Origin: Primulina eburnea
Lineage: Eukaryota; Streptophyta; Magnoliopsida; Lamiales; Gesneriaceae
DNA: 64,000 nucleotides
NCBI RefSeq assembly: GCF_022965805.1
Contig: NC_133114.1
Location: 8,452,261 to 8,516,260, forward strand
Direction: 5' to 3'
Every line of letters starts with the position of its first letter. Position 1 is the stretch's first letter. Shown here piece by piece: positions 1 through 10,960 of the stretch. A program made the translations under genes and the position numbers. Under the pieces are notes generated by a model, which saw only the letters and a list, made by a program, of their open reading frames with translations, searched no databases and was not told the DNA's origin.

Positions 1-1124
1 TTCCAGGTAGGTAATATTTTATTTTATATGATTAGCTGATTTGTTTGTGTCAGATATTCGGATTTGAATGACAGGTATTGTCAGATACACACAGTAGTAG
101 ATTCAGTACTATTCTGGTAACAGGAAATGTGTGATAATTCGAATGGACAGTTTTGATATAAACAGATAAAATCAGTTATGTCAGAATTTATATTGAAATG
201 TCTAAATCGCTGACTGATGAAGACAGGAATATAGAAACCAGGAGATTGGTTATATCGATTATTGATTCTTAAATAGAAATGGGAGTATATTTCTATGGAT
301 TTTGTGAGGGAATCACGGAAATTTTGCCAAGATTGTACCAGTAGGTAGTTATGATTGAACGATTGTTCAAATCTGCCTATGTTATATTGTACAGGATGAC
401 GTACAAATATGACCAGACGACTAAGAAGTATGTCAGAAACAGGGGTCGGATTGTATTGAATGCCAAAGTTAATTATGTCAGACTGTGATTTTCGTTTGAT
501 TTTTTTATTTTTGGCAGAATGTATATCATGAATTTTGATCTATGATTGATAGATTGAAGGATAGTCGGAGTGAACTATCTAGATACTGGAGGATATCCAG
601 GAAATGTAGTGCTGGATTTTAGCACTAATTGACATGATTCATTGTCACTTGTGAATTATTGTACAATAATAGCTAGTAGATGAGTATCGAAATAGCTTTA
701 GTTGAAGTATTGGACAGTGAGAACTGTGAATTTCCTTTGTATGGAAATGATATTGCAGTGATGCTTGAGAGCAGATTTGATAAGATCGGAGATCTGATAA
801 AGAAAATGAAACTGATTCCGAAGAAATGAGGATAGCTCAGAATACATAAACTAATAAGCCAATGTCGGACGATGACTGTGGGTATTTCAAACCGAAGATT
901 GAATATATCTCTGACTGGGATATTGATTGTTATGAGTTATTGATTGGTATATACGGATGTTGTATAGCCATTGTTCTGAAATTAATTTTATCACGAGTGA
1001 TTTCGTTGATATGAGATTATTGGCGTTTCGGTATGTCTCCTTCTTATATTTGATTTGAGATATGATAGGAGTATCAGCATAACACGAGTTAAGTGTTTGT
1101 GATTTCGAGGACGAAATCATATCT
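1..1124 (+). other. Non-coding internal region of element C (decayed pol)
   Basis: No ORF here resembles a protein. The stretch aligns by eye with the reverse complement of the internal regions next to the 3' LTRs of A and B: for example a block reading TATACGGATGTTGTATA near 951-967 and TTCGAGGACGAAATCA near 1104-1119 have counterparts there. I infer that it is the remains of the 3' half of pol. Short open frames here are not supported as genes. Confidence 0.5.
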
Positions 1125-1138
1125 TAGAGGGGGAGAAA
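1125..1138 (+). other. Polypurine tract of element C
   Basis: TAGAGGGGGAGAAA lies directly before the LTR start TGTAAGG. It is the expected primer site for plus-strand DNA synthesis, and the same tract adjoins the 3' LTRs of A (about 38873-38886, complement) and B (about 50973-50986, complement). Confidence 0.85.
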
Positions 1139-1525
1139 TGTAAGGCCCGAGAATTTGATTACCGTAATCTGAAATGATTTTGGGTATAATGACCGTAATT
1201 TAAGATTAATCTGGAATGATTTATTGATCAATTGACATGATTGAGGTTATACAAACTTGAATTAAGAAGTCGGGCATCGTTACATTATAATCCAAGATGT
1301 TCAACCGAACATCTAGAGATGTTCGGCCGGAGAAATGTAAGGCCCGAGAATTTGATTACCGTAATCTGAAATGATTTTGGGTATAATGACCGTAATTTAA
1401 GATTAATCTGGAATGATTTATTGATCAATTGACATGATTGAGGTTATACAAACTTGAATTAAGAAGTCGGGCATCGTTACATTCTAATCCAAGATGTTCA
1501 ACCGAACATCTAGAGATGTTCGGCC
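1132..1525 (+). repeat. 197-bp tandem duplication of LTR start plus PPT fragment
   Basis: GGAGAAATGTAAGGCCCGAG occurs at 1132 and again at 1329. The two 197-bp copies, 1132-1328 and 1329-1525, are nearly identical; one visible difference is TTACATTATAATCC against TTACATTCTAATCC. The second copy carries along seven bases of the polypurine tract. The first copy breaks off inside the AGATGTTCGGCC half of a palindrome that is complete in the second copy at 1514-1533. Confidence 0.9.
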
Positions 1526-1533
1526 GAACATCT
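1514..1533. repeat. 20-bp perfect palindrome in LTR of C
   Basis: AGATGTTCGGCCGAACATCT is its own reverse complement. Diverged versions (GAGATGTTCGGCCTAACATCTT, repeated) occur in both LTRs of element B at 50803-50868 and 56722-56787. Confidence 0.9.
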
Positions 1534-1548
1534 CAAAAGAGACGACCG

Positions 1549-1635
1549 GCGCATATGCGCGAGAAAGGGCGCGCATATGCGCGAGCACTCCAGTAGGTCT
1601 CGCGCATATGCGCGAGATGAAGCGCGCATATGCGC
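1549..1635. repeat. Array of four GCGCATATGCGC palindromes
   Basis: The 12-bp palindrome GCGCATATGCGC lies at 1549, 1571, 1602 and 1624, so the spacing is 22, 31 and 22 bp. The array is CpG-rich inside an AT-rich LTR and lies just upstream of a TATA-rich stretch. Related arrays lie at 38459-38731 and 44511-44632 in element A. Confidence 0.9.
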
Positions 1636-1683
1636 GCGGCATGCAAACTCAAAACTTGCCACTTGTCTTGTGAGGTGTAACGT

Positions 1684-1704
1684 GTATATATATATGTATA
1701 TACA
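1684..1704 (+). promoter_or_regulatory. TATA-rich core promoter region of LTR C
   Basis: GTATATATATATGTATATAC lies about 50 bp after the palindrome array. The equivalent spot in element A is a long TA microsatellite and in B a TATAAAT motif. The call as a promoter rests on position and sequence only. Confidence 0.5.
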
Positions 1705-2641
1705 AGAAATTGTTCTTCAGAATCGAAGAAAGAAAGAAGCGAGAGGCCGAGGAAAGCTTAGATTCTGATTTCTGATGGGATTAGTTGATTTGAAATCTGA
1801 GCACAGCACTGTGTTCCTATCAACGTAGGCTACGACTGGACGTAAGTTTTGCTACGTTTTGACATGTTTTGAAATTAGACTATTGTCAGAATTGAATAGG
1901 ATTCATATATGATGTTCTTGTCATGTTAGACATCATAGAATCGAAGTCAGATTAAGGAACAGACTGTTTCTGTAATTGTTATGATTTTTGGAATCAATTT
2001 GACTGAGAATTTATATCGGATATGTATTGTTATTGAGATTATGACTGGTATCGATATTGATTATGAGTTCTGGTATTATATCCGTGATGTTTGGACTGAC
2101 GGGATTATCGAGACAATATTGTTATGCCGTCGAAACATCAGTTGGTTGATATTGATCAGATTCGGTATTGATTTAGATTGGATTTTGATACCGTATGTTG
2201 ATTGACATTAATCAGATTATGTGTTTTGATTTGAGTATTAATCAGAACAGGTATTGAATTGAATTGTGTATTGATATTATACCTATTCAACTGTTATTAC
2301 CAGATTGGGAATGGACCGAGATAGAGTCGGGACTTCTTCTTCTTCGTCAGACCGAGAAGATAAAGGTATAAATTAATGTTGAGTTGGGATTGCACAACTC
2401 GAGTGAGGTTTGACTCGAGTTTCCCTAAATCACATACTGTACCTTATTGCATTGATATTTGCATTGAGTTGATTGATATACTTGTTCTCTTGATATTATA
2501 TAACAGGTATTAGACGAGTTATCTTGTGACAGAAGTGCCGGATAGTGGTGGTATCGCCACGGCACATTGCACGATGTCTCAAGATAGGATATTAGCGATA
2601 TAGCTACAGTCCTTGACGGTTAGGTCAGGACACTGGATGTT

Positions 2642-2826
2642 TGGTTATATCGAGTAATGGAATCTATTACGGAATTCGATATAGGAACACCATATTTGGT
2701 TATATCGAGTAAAGGGTATTGGAATTCTTCTATTACGGAATTCGATATAGGAATACCAGGGCACTGGTTATATCGAGTAATAGAGATTATGGTTCCATCC
2801 TTTACGGAATTCGATATAGGAATACC
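2642..2826. repeat. Three tandem units in LTR C
   Basis: Units beginning TGGTTATATCGAGTA start at 2642, 2697 and 2765, and each ends in ACGGAATTCGATATAGGAA. The spacing is uneven (55 and 68 bp). I do not see an equivalent in the LTRs of A or B, so the array is probably an expansion private to C. Confidence 0.8.
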
Positions 2827-2933
2827 ACATCTGGAAACCGGGATCCCTAGACTAGGATTGAGTCTAGTCTAAATCGTAGAGTCACGAGCTTGAGTGACAG
2901 CTAGATTGAATGGTATTGATTAATACTGATTTA

Positions 2934-3190
2934 TGTTCCTGATATTGGTACATTTCCTTTTATGTTCCGGATATTGGTACATATTTAGAATAGAAATTAT
3001 TCTTGATACTGATCATGTTCCAAATGTTGGTCCATGTTTAGAATAGGAGTTATTCTTGATATTGATTATGTTCTTGATATTGATTAGGTTCCTGATATTT
3101 GGTACATGTTTAGAATAGGAATTATTCTTGATATTGATTATGTTCCTGAATAGGACACGTGTTTAGAACTTGAGTTAGTATTGTATTGAT
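2934..3190. repeat. Degenerate tandem repeat in LTR C
   Basis: Repeated phrases such as GTTCCTGATATTGGTACAT and TTTAGAATAGGAATTATTCTTGATATTGAT recur about four times with drift in length and sequence. This appears to be an old tandem array. Confidence 0.7.
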
Positions 3191-3623
3191 TAATGTTCGG
3201 ATTTGATACATGTTAGAACTATCCGTTATATGCGATTATATTGTTTATATGATTGCATGTATACATGGTTTATACTGAGAATGTAATTCTCACCGGAGTC
3301 ATCCGGCTGTTGTCTTGTCTGTATGTGTGCATGGCAACAGGTGGGATAGGAGCGGGGTCAAGAAGAGAACGAGGCTGGACTAGATAGCGTGGAGATCCGG
3401 GCTTTGAAGCAACTTAGGATTCAGCACTGGCTTGTAGTTGAACCTAGTTGGATTATTGTAGATCATACAATAATTGTATGTTTTGTTTAATATGTAATTT
3501 GAATTTAATTACATTATGTTTCCGCTGTGTAATTTAAAAAAAAAAATTTAGACCCTGTTTATTATACTTGATTATTTATTCCTAAATACGATTAAGGAAT
3601 GAATTAGCGTCAGGGTCCCCACA

Positions 3624-4753
3624 GCAGCTAAATGATTTTTGTCATTATTGTGCACAAAGCATCTACAACCAAAAACATGAAAGTAAGATACGTTCGGTTT
3701 ACTTCCTTTCCATATTTCATAAGGAGTCTTATTGTTTCTCTTGTTGATCATCGTTCTTTTTTGTGTGTAGCAAGCTGTATTAATAGCTTCTGCCCAGAAG
3801 CGCTGAGAGATATCTGCATCTGCTAGCATTGTTCTAGCTGCTTCTTTAAGTGTTCTATTTCTCCTCTCAGCTACTCCATTTTGTTGAGGCGTCCTGGCAG
3901 CTGAATATTCATGATGAATGCCCTGTTCATATAGATATATCTCAAGAGTCTTGTTAGTAAATTCAGTACCTCGATCACTTCTGATTCTAATGACATAAAT
4001 TGATTTTTCATTTTGAATCTTTTTCAGAAGTTTGATCAGGAGGCTACTGGTTTGATCTTTTCAAGCAAGAAAAATTACCCAAGTAAATCTAGAGAAATCA
4101 TCAACAACAACAAGGGTGTATCTCATTCCCCCTAAGCTTATGACAGGGATTGGACCAAATAAGTCCATATGTAATAATTCTAAACATCTTGAGGATGATT
4201 TGCTGCCTTTATTTTTGAAGCTAGATCTTACTTGCTTACCAAGTTGACATGCAGAACATACATTATTCTTAATAAATTTTATGTCTGGCAATCCATCGAA
4301 TAAGTTCTGCTTTTTGAGATTGTTGATAGACTTAAAATTAAGATGATTCAATCTTTTGTGCCACAACCAGTGTTTATTACTTAGAGATGCAACTAAGCAT
4401 GTAGGAGCAATGATATGATCTATGTTCCATGAGATTTTATAGGTGTTGCCTTTTCTTACTCCGGTTATAACAGTAGAATCATCAGCATTTTTAACTGTGC
4501 AAGTGTGCTTCTGGAATGCTACTGAAAATCCATTATCACATAATTGACTAATACTGATCAAGTTATAACAAAGATTTTCAATTAAGAGCACATCCTTTAT
4601 AGTGATGTTACCATGGATAATCTTACCCTTACCCACGGTTTTAACTTTTGAGTTATCCCAAAGGTTATCTCTGGTCCAGCACAACTTACTACTTCTGATA
4701 GTAGACTTTTCTGTCCAGTCATATGTCTTGAACATCCACTCTCCAAATACCAT
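3624..4753 (-). pseudogene. Copia integrase (GAG-pre-integrase plus catalytic core), broken
   Basis: The integrase would join the copia cDNA to host DNA. The frame from 4753 shows the pre-integrase zinc site (HKRLNHLNFKSI, then CSACQLGKQ) and the first catalytic Asp in HMDLFGP. A stop and frame change come near 4061 after FTWVIFL. The core resumes in another frame with the second Asp (IRSDRGTEF) and the Glu (NGVAERRNR), then the conserved FWAEAINTACY and PYEIWKG stretches. The frame ends at HLAA, where the LTR of C is inserted. The triad is present, but the frameshift and truncation make it non-functional. It continues from the protease frame on its right. Confidence 0.85.
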
Positions 4754-4800
4754 GTTGAGCTACTGATCTTGGTTTTCTTCACCTGTTCCTGCAAACACAA
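4597..4800 (-). pseudogene. Copia protease remnant with Asp-to-Glu change
   Basis: The conserved copia protease phrase reads WYLESGCSRHMTG where the family has D-S-G, so the catalytic Asp codon has become Glu (GAG). The frame is short and a frameshift links it to the integrase frame that overlaps it at 4753. The role would be to cut the Gag-Pol polyprotein. With Glu in place of the catalytic Asp I expect no activity. Confidence 0.7.
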
Positions 4801-5329
4801 ATTTTAGTATCTGGTACCCAGTATATTTGGGTCCAAGCCTTATTAGTCCCTTTGGAACCCACATTTGTACAATTTTTGTACTTCGGATATCCATGGAGAT
4901 GTGTGCAACAAAGGGTCTGTTGTTTCTAACATTGTGCATCCTAGTGTTTTGTTCTTCCCTTCTGTTTCTGTTGTCCAGCCTGTATCTCTTCTGAACAGGT
5001 CTAGAATTGTAGTACTGGTAGTTTTTAACCTTCATAGGAGGTTGTCTTCCTGAGTTGAATCCTCTTCTGATTCTAGAACTCTGGTCAACTTTTTCCTTAG
5101 GTTAAACATAACCCAGACCATAATGCATCCTTTTGTTCATCTGATTTACATTCATTTCTACTGAAACAGTAGGTACTTCTGGTTTCTGTACCACACTGGA
5201 TTTTACAAAGTGAATATACTTCCCTTTGCACATACCCTGTTTTGGCTTAGTATTTGTTTCAGAAGTGCCTTCATTATTACAGAATCCGAGACCACTCCTG
5301 TCTTCAGATTGTTTTTGTAACTCTTGCAT
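4760..5329 (-). pseudogene. Copia gag-protease linker, broken
   Basis: Two short frames (4760-5035 and 5102-5329) lie between the end of gag and the protease motif in the right order and strand. They are basic and low in recognisable motifs, as is normal for this linker. One phrase resembles the region just before the protease (KIVQMWVPKGLIRLGPK). Stops separate them. No other function is suggested. Confidence 0.5.
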
Positions 5330-5364
5330 CTTTTCCAGTGAAATAGAAGACTTGTTCTAAGCAT

Positions 5365-6807
5365 TTACCAGTAGTGATAACTTCTGGTTTTCAGAAAGCA
5401 TCTTCTGGTAATCTGCTTTTGCTCTTTCATTCTCCGTTTTAATTTATTCATCTCAACTTGTAAATCATTACAGCTGTCTACTTGCAAGCAAGTTAACTTA
5501 CTGTTCTGATCCTTTAAGTCCTGATTTTCGATCTTAACTTCCTCGAATGATTGAGAAAGTCTAGAATACTCTTCTACCATGTCGTGTAATACTTTGACTA
5601 ACTCAGTGCGTGTAAATTCACCAGAATCAAAGTCAAATACCTCTCCATATGTCGAGGTTGAATCAGTATTTGCCATCAGACATTTCATCTCATCTTCATC
5701 ACTTTCACTCGAATGTCTTTCAGAACCAGAAGATTCAGAACTTGAGTCTGCCCATTTGGACTTACTTTCTTCTGCAATCATTGCCTTCATGTCTCTTCTT
5801 GTCTTTTTATCATTGCGTTTGACACCCTTCTTTCTCTGGTCATCCTTCTTTGGTTTTGGACAATCAGCAATGAAGTGTCCAACTTTTCCATAGTTAAAGC
5901 ATGCCATATCACTAGGTGATGATTCCTTTTTGAAATTGCGGTTGGGACTTTGAAATGTTCTATGATTCTTTCTCATGAATCTGGAAAACTTTTTAACAAA
6001 TAATGACATTGCGTCATTGCTTATCTGTTCAGCACTTCTCTCAGAAGTGTTCTCTAAAGCAGTAGCAGAAGATGAGCTTGGAGCAACTGTAGCAGTAGAG
6101 TTAGCAGTAGCTGCGAGAGCTTTGGTTGGTGGATTTGCTAAGGGCTCTTCTCCACTTCGAACTTCAAGTTCAAACTCATATGCCTTTAAATCCGAGAACA
6201 AGTCGTATAGTTCTAACTTGTTGAGATCCTTGGAAGCTCTCATTGCCATTGTTTTGACGTCTCATTCTCTGGGTATGCCTCTCATTACCTTTAATGCAAT
6301 TTCTCTATCGCCAAATTCTTTCCCAAGAGCTGAGAGTTCATTGACGAGGCTGCTGAATCGTTCATCAAATTCATTCATAGTTTCTCCAGCCCTCATTCTC
6401 ATATTTTCAAACTTCTGCATGGCTACAGACAATTTGTTTTCCTTTGTTTCTTCATTTCCTTCACAGATCTGAATTAATTTTTCCCAGATTTCCTTGGCAG
6501 TATGGCACATCTTGATTTTGTTGAAGGTATTTTTATCGTGTGTCTTGTATAAAATATCCTTCACAACGTTGTCAAGATTGGCTTTCTTTTTGTCCTCACT
6601 TGGCCATTCATATCTTGGTTTTTCAAGCATCTGAGGTGCACCTTCGGTGATAGCAATAGCTGGATTTGCCTTTAGGATCTTTAATGGACCATCAGTGATG
6701 ACATACCACATGTCATCATCTTGAGCTGCAAGATGAGCGTGAATTCTGATTTTCCAATCATCGAAATCTTCTTTTGAGAATATTGGAACTTTGCTGAAAT
6801 GAGCCAT
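5365..6807 (-). pseudogene. Copia gag (capsid and zinc knuckle), frameshifted
   Basis: Gag would form the particle that packages the element's RNA. The likely start is the Met of MAHFSKVPIF at 6807. The first frame (to 6262) holds the UBN2-type capsid domain with FDDWKIRIHAHLA and IWEKLIQICEGNEETKENK. After a frameshift near 6255 the second frame (6249-5365) contains a low-complexity Ala/Thr/Ser stretch, the zinc knuckle CFNYGKVGHFIADCPK, an acidic Ser-rich run and a C-terminal coiled coil. The knuckle's second Cys is Tyr (CX2C to CX2Y), which should harm RNA binding. The order and motifs are typical of SIRE-type gag. Confidence 0.85.
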
Positions 6808-6843
6808 GTCTGTTAAATATTTTTCAGAACAAGAATAACTCAG

Positions 6844-6855
6844 CTCTGATACCAC
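6844..6855 (-). other. Primer binding site of copia (tRNA-Met)
   Basis: The - strand reads TGGTATCAGAG one or two bases inside the LTR edge. It is complementary to the 3' end of plant initiator tRNA-Met, the primer most plant copia and gypsy elements use. Confidence 0.85.
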
Positions 6856-6856
6856 T

Positions 6857-8028
6857 TGTTGAGGATCGGGTTGAGTTTAGAAGGGGGGGTTGAATAAACT
6901 CAACGGCCAACTTATTAAATTCTTTCGAATGATGTGCTAAAATCCTGTTAGAGATTTTAACGATTCTTGTTCAAGTATAAAGACCAGCAGATCACAAGAT
7001 AATGTGCGGAAAATGATTTATTGGTTAGTGGGTGAAAAATGATAAAGCCGAAAAGCAGTAGATAGAACAAGAATTGTTTATGGAAGTTCGAAGATGAATC
7101 TTCTACGTCTCCCATTCTTCTGTTTCCAGAAGGTATCACGAAAAGACTTTGGTGAATACAACACAAAAATTGTACACACCCACTTCAATAGGACTTGCCC
7201 TTCGCCTATTGAAACTCTTAGCTTTACAACTCAACTTTTTGAATGATCGTAAATTCTGGAAAAGACTATTTTCCAGTTACAAATTCTTCTATCAATGATT
7301 TGATGAAATAAAGAGCTTAAGAAGATATAACTGAAGTAGCTAGCACAATATGATCTCAATGATCAACAGTATACAATGAAGTGTGTGCTGCCTTTTTTTT
7401 TGTGTTGAGCTCTTTAGATAGCTGAAAGTTCTAACAATGCTCGAATGATGTTTTTCAATTCAGATTAGTTGTTAAATATCACCTCTACTTTCACAAAATT
7501 CTTCATCTCCATATATAGGCTCTATTCAACGTTCAAAAACTGAACGACTCTTTTCTTTTTGGTGTTTCAGCTTTATTTCTTAAAATGGATCCTGCAGAAT
7601 ACATTAAAAGTAATCAGTCGCAGTTCATACCAAAAATGGTATACCGTCTTAAATGTTCTTGTATAGCATTTAATGGCATTTAATGAAGCAATAAATGCTG
7701 ATATCATGTTAATAGATCAACGGTAATATTTAGAGACTTTGAGATACGCAAGATTCTGTAAGTGTATATTTCGAATTTTGTATCCTTCTAGTTCTGGTTT
7801 TAGCTAAGAAATTGTTCGAGCAAGTTTTTAGCGCGATACTAGTACTTCTGGTTTTACAATATCTACTGGTTTTGTACTAACCCATCATCTACTGGTTTTT
7901 CCTTAGCATCTCCATTCTAACAATTTTGCGCGATACCAGTACTTCTGTTTTACAACATCTACTGGTTGTACTAATCCAACATCTACTGGTTTTTCCTTAG
8001 CATCTCCATAATAATTTTAATTCTAACA
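6857..8028 (-). repeat. 5' LTR of SIRE-type copia
   Basis: The 1172-bp LTR is bounded by TGTTGAGGATC at 6857 and TTCTAACA at 8028, so on the - strand it starts TGTTAGAA and ends CCTCAACA. A TATATA motif sits at 7511-7517 on the - strand. The part at 7850-8010 repeats the phrases ACCAGTACTTCTG and ATCTACTGGTTTTTCCTTAGCATCTCCAT, a tandem duplication of about 110 bp close to the LTR start. Confidence 0.85.
7511..7517 (-). promoter_or_regulatory. TATA box of copia LTR
   Basis: The - strand reads GCCTATATATGGAG, about 510 bases into the LTR. This is the best TATA match in it and would drive transcription leftward through gag. Confidence 0.55.
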
Positions 8029-8033
8029 TAGTT

Positions 8034-8492
8034 CCTTTTGGGTAAATATATATGAGGCTCTGGTGATCAGTAAATACTTCGCATTTTACCCCATAAAGGT
8101 AATGTCTCCAGATCTTTAGTGCAAATACGATTGGCGCTAACTCAAGTTCATGAGTTGGTTAATTTTGCTCATAAGGTTTTAATTGTCTTGATGCATAGGC
8201 AATTACCTGACCTTCCTACATAAGCACACACCCTAATCCTCCCTTCGAAGCGTCACTATATATTGTAAAGTTTTTGTCATCCTCGGGAAGAACTAGTACT
8301 AGTGTAGATGCAAGATTTGTTTTAAGGGTTTCGAAACTTTTCTCACATGCTTCATTCCAAATAAATTTTGAGTTCTTCTTAGTGAGTTTGGTGAGAGGAA
8401 TGACTATCGAAGAAAATCATTCCACAATTTTTCTATAGTAGCCAGCTAAACCTATAAAACTTCTTATTTTGGTTACAGCCTTTGGTCGAGGC
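8034..8492 (-). pseudogene. Gypsy-1 RNase H fragment
   Basis: The - strand encodes the RT-RNase H junction (YYRKFVEGF region, TKLTKKNSKFIW) and RNase H motifs with catalytic residues: Asp in YSDASKGGLG, Glu in THELELA and Asp in FTDHQSL. It has in-frame stops and stops abruptly at the copia insertion. RNase H would degrade the RNA template during cDNA synthesis. Before hAT-1 inserted, it was continuous with the RT at 11130. Confidence 0.8.
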
Positions 8493-8829
8493 TAGGGATG
8501 TAAATGAGCCGAGCTGTTCGCGAGTTTTTCGGATCTCGGCTTGTTAAAAAGCTCGTTCGGGCTCGTTCGTTAAGCTTATCGAGCCGAGCCCGAGCCTTAT
8601 TTTGGGCTCGACAATTTTGTTGAGTCAAGCTTGAGATTAATGATGTTCGGCTCGTTAGCTCGTGAACATGTTCGATAATAGGTTCGTGAGCTCAAAATTG
8701 AGCTCGGCTCGTTTAGCTGGCTCGTGAGATCGAGCTCGAGCTCGGATCGTTTAAGTGGTTCACGAGCTCGGGTTCGAGCTCGCCTCGTTTAGGTAGATCG
8801 TGAGCTCGAATTTGAGATAATTAATGAGT

Positions 8830-10500
8830 TATAATATTAAAATAATTATGTATGATAAATAATAATAAATTAAAAATTAAAAATGTAAACATATTATAAA
8901 AGTGTGAATTAAGGTCAAAGTTATTTGTTTTTATTTGCTTGTAGATGAAGTGAACATATATTTTTCACAAAATATTAAATTGAATATGATTTGTTTTATT
9001 TTGTAAATCTATAATCTTTTGAATGAGTTATATATGCAAGAAGTTTCTCAGAAAAAAAATAATATATACAAATTTAATACTTCCAATAATATAGTATGAA
9101 ATATAAAAAAAATTATGTTATCTTAATTTTGAATTTTTGTATTTAAATAACATATTGCATAAATATGTTATATCATTAAAGAGTTGAACACTTTTTGAAA
9201 AATATAATAAAATATTAATTAAATCATATTTTTTCAGTTGTCTAGAAGATATAATAACCAAAATTAATTGATTTTATTTGCTTGTAGATTAAGTTAAAAT
9301 ATTTACAAAAAATAAATATAATTTGTAGAATACTGAAATAACAAAATTCTTTGATTTTATTTGCTTGATGAAACAAATTTTTTTTCTACAAAACACTTAA
9401 TTGTGTGGAGATTTGTAGAGGCATCAAATAGAGAAGAATATACATTTCTTCTCATAAGATTTGCTAATGAAGATGGCGAGAATATTGTTTTTCAAAGAGA
9501 AGAAAAAATTGATGACAAAAAAATCGTGAAAGCAATATAAATTGAAAATATAAAAGAAGAAAAAATTTGACGCAATAATTTAATTTAAGGTTTAGAATAT
9601 ATTATGTATATTATATTTTTATTTTTCATAAATCAATAACACGTGATAAAATAAGTGGTCAACGTTATGTATTATACTTTTTTCTTCTCTCAAATTTAAT
9701 TTTAATACCTATTGTGATATCGATTTTATATTATATTTTCTCCAATGTCTAATTTATACAAAATTATAATATTTATTACTAATATGTTTTTCAACAATTA
9801 TTAATTTATTTAGATTGTGCTTGGATAAATTGATTTCAAATTTATGGATTAGAATTATAATTGTATTGTTAACAATGAAACAATATATCAAATCTTGAAT
9901 CTACACATTACTTATTTACATATTATTATTTATATAAAGTAGAATAAATTTCAAATAACATTATTATTTGGTGGACTTGAACAATATCATAACTAACATG
10001 AAATACTACTATATAAACATGAAATGAGTGGATTTGAAGTTTATGATGTTACATCTCTAAATAACAAAATACATTTGAATGTATTGAAATCCTTCCAATC
10101 ACGAATAACCTTAGATTTATCACACATAAAATTTTTTAAACAATATCTTTTGCAATCATTTTATAATACATATAGTATAAATTATATTACATTGAATTTC
10201 CTACGGATAATGCTAAAGGTACAACTAATATATAATACTGTGATATTTACAACAATTATATCGTGAGATTTTGTTATTATCTAATGAGATTTTATATTAA
10301 ATTTATCATGAGATTTTGATAAATGAAATTTTTATTGATTTTTTTGAATTGTAAAAATTATTGTACAAATTTGGTTGCACATAGCATCACTCATTTCTAT
10401 CGACTAATATAGCATGAAATCATTAATATATAATTTTTTGTAAATTAATCTCTTCTGATCTCATTTCTTTAAGAACAATTATTGATAATAGAAATGTATT
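8830..10500. other. AT-rich core of hAT-1, no gene seen
   Basis: About 1.7 kb of very AT-rich sequence. The only sizeable frame, at 10024-10266, is 80 codons of AT-driven sequence without a motif. I cannot name anything in it. It may be the body of a Helitron whose right end is at 10530. Confidence 0.5.
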
Positions 10501-10503
10501 TTC

Positions 10504-10530
10504 ACGTGCGTCGCACGTATCTTTACCTAG
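10504..10530 (+). mobile_element. Helitron-like 3' terminus
   Basis: A perfect 7-bp stem with a one-base loop (ACGTGCG T CGCACGT, 10504-10518) is followed eight bases later by CTAG (10527-10530) and then T. A GC-rich hairpin shortly before CTRR, with T downstream, is the usual Helitron 3' end. I could not find a matching 5' TC end, so the element's extent is unknown and the call is tentative. Confidence 0.45.
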
Positions 10531-10563
10531 TTATATTAAAAATGTGAATGTTATGGCAATAAT

Positions 10564-10960
10564 CACTAGTAGAAAAATCGGATTTTATTTCGGCAGGCTT
10601 TACTTCGGCAATAATAAATTACGAAGTAATACATTACCAATAACTTCAGTAATAACACAAGCGAAGTAAAATAATATATTTTACTTCGGATGTTTAAAAA
10701 CATGGGCTTCACTATTTTTTTTATTATATTTTACTTCGGTATATCAATGTTGACGAAGTAAAAAAATAAGAAATATAATTTCATGCTGAAGTAATAAGAT
10801 GAACCGCGCAGATTAACAAAGGAAACTAAACTAGACTGAACATTTAGCGACGGTTTGTCTCTAAAAAACCGTCGCTGATTTAATCTGCGACGGTTTGTCG
10901 CTTAAAAATCATCGCTGATTTAATCAGCGACGGTGTTTCAAAAAGCCGTCGCTAAATGTT
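10564..10960. mobile_element. CACTA-like terminal fragment with GCGACGG repeats
   Basis: CACTAGTAGAAAAATCGG at 10564 has the form of a plant CACTA terminus. It is followed by repeated TTACTTCGG and CGAAGTAA words in both orientations, then by CGACGGTTT and AACCGTCG words. A 122-bp inverted repeat, with ends AACATTTAGCGACGG at 10839 and its complement ending at 10960, closes the stretch. The opposite CACTA end was not found, so this looks like a fragment. Confidence 0.5.

Larger units (their letters stand above)
1..3623 (+). mobile_element. Element C: long-LTR retrotransposon, 3' part only
   Basis: This is the 3' part of an LTR retrotransposon read on the + strand; its 5' part lies left of the window. 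Bases 1-1138 are internal sequence without a usable ORF, followed by a polypurine tract and a complete 3' LTR ending in CCCCACA. The internal end and both LTR ends match elements A and B in reverse complement (TGTAAGGCCCGAGA start, GGGTCCCCACA end, AGAGGGGGAGAAA tract), so C belongs to the same family, although it is more diverged. Sequence to the right resumes in the middle of a copia integrase frame, so C is inserted in that copia element. The right flank GCAGC is the expected target duplication; its partner is outside the window. Confidence 0.85.
1139..3623 (+). repeat. 3' LTR of element C
   Basis: The LTR starts TGTAAGGCCCGAGAA and ends CGTCAGGGTCCCCACA, with TG...CA termini, and is 2485 bp long. 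About 197 bp of this length is a tandem duplication of its own start. Its first 500 bp hold a 20-bp perfect palindrome, four GCGCATATGCGC units and a TATA-rich stretch, the same order of parts as in the LTRs of element A. Further in are two C-specific tandem arrays near 2642-2826 and 2934-3190. Confidence 0.85.
3624..8028 (-). mobile_element. SIRE-type copia element, 5' half
   Basis: Reading right to left on the - strand: 5' LTR (6857-8028), tRNA-Met primer site, gag, protease and integrase. The integrase frame is cut at 3624 by element C, so RT, RNase H and the 3' LTR must lie left of the window. The copia order (protease, integrase, then RT) and the gag type point to the SIRE/Maximus group. 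The right flank is RNase H sequence of gypsy-1, which shows this copia inserted into gypsy-1. The right-side target duplication would be TAGTT (8029-8033). Confidence 0.88.

Noticed and set aside
5975..6472. 165-codon ORF on + opposite copia gag
   Set aside because: Antisense shadow of gag, which is the strand with recognisable domains. The same reasoning removes 5579-5893, 18453-18968, 23287-23676 and 60601-61721 on +.
10024..10266. 80-codon ORF in the hAT-1 core
   Set aside because: AT-rich, Asn/Ile/Leu/Tyr-dominated chance frame with no motif.
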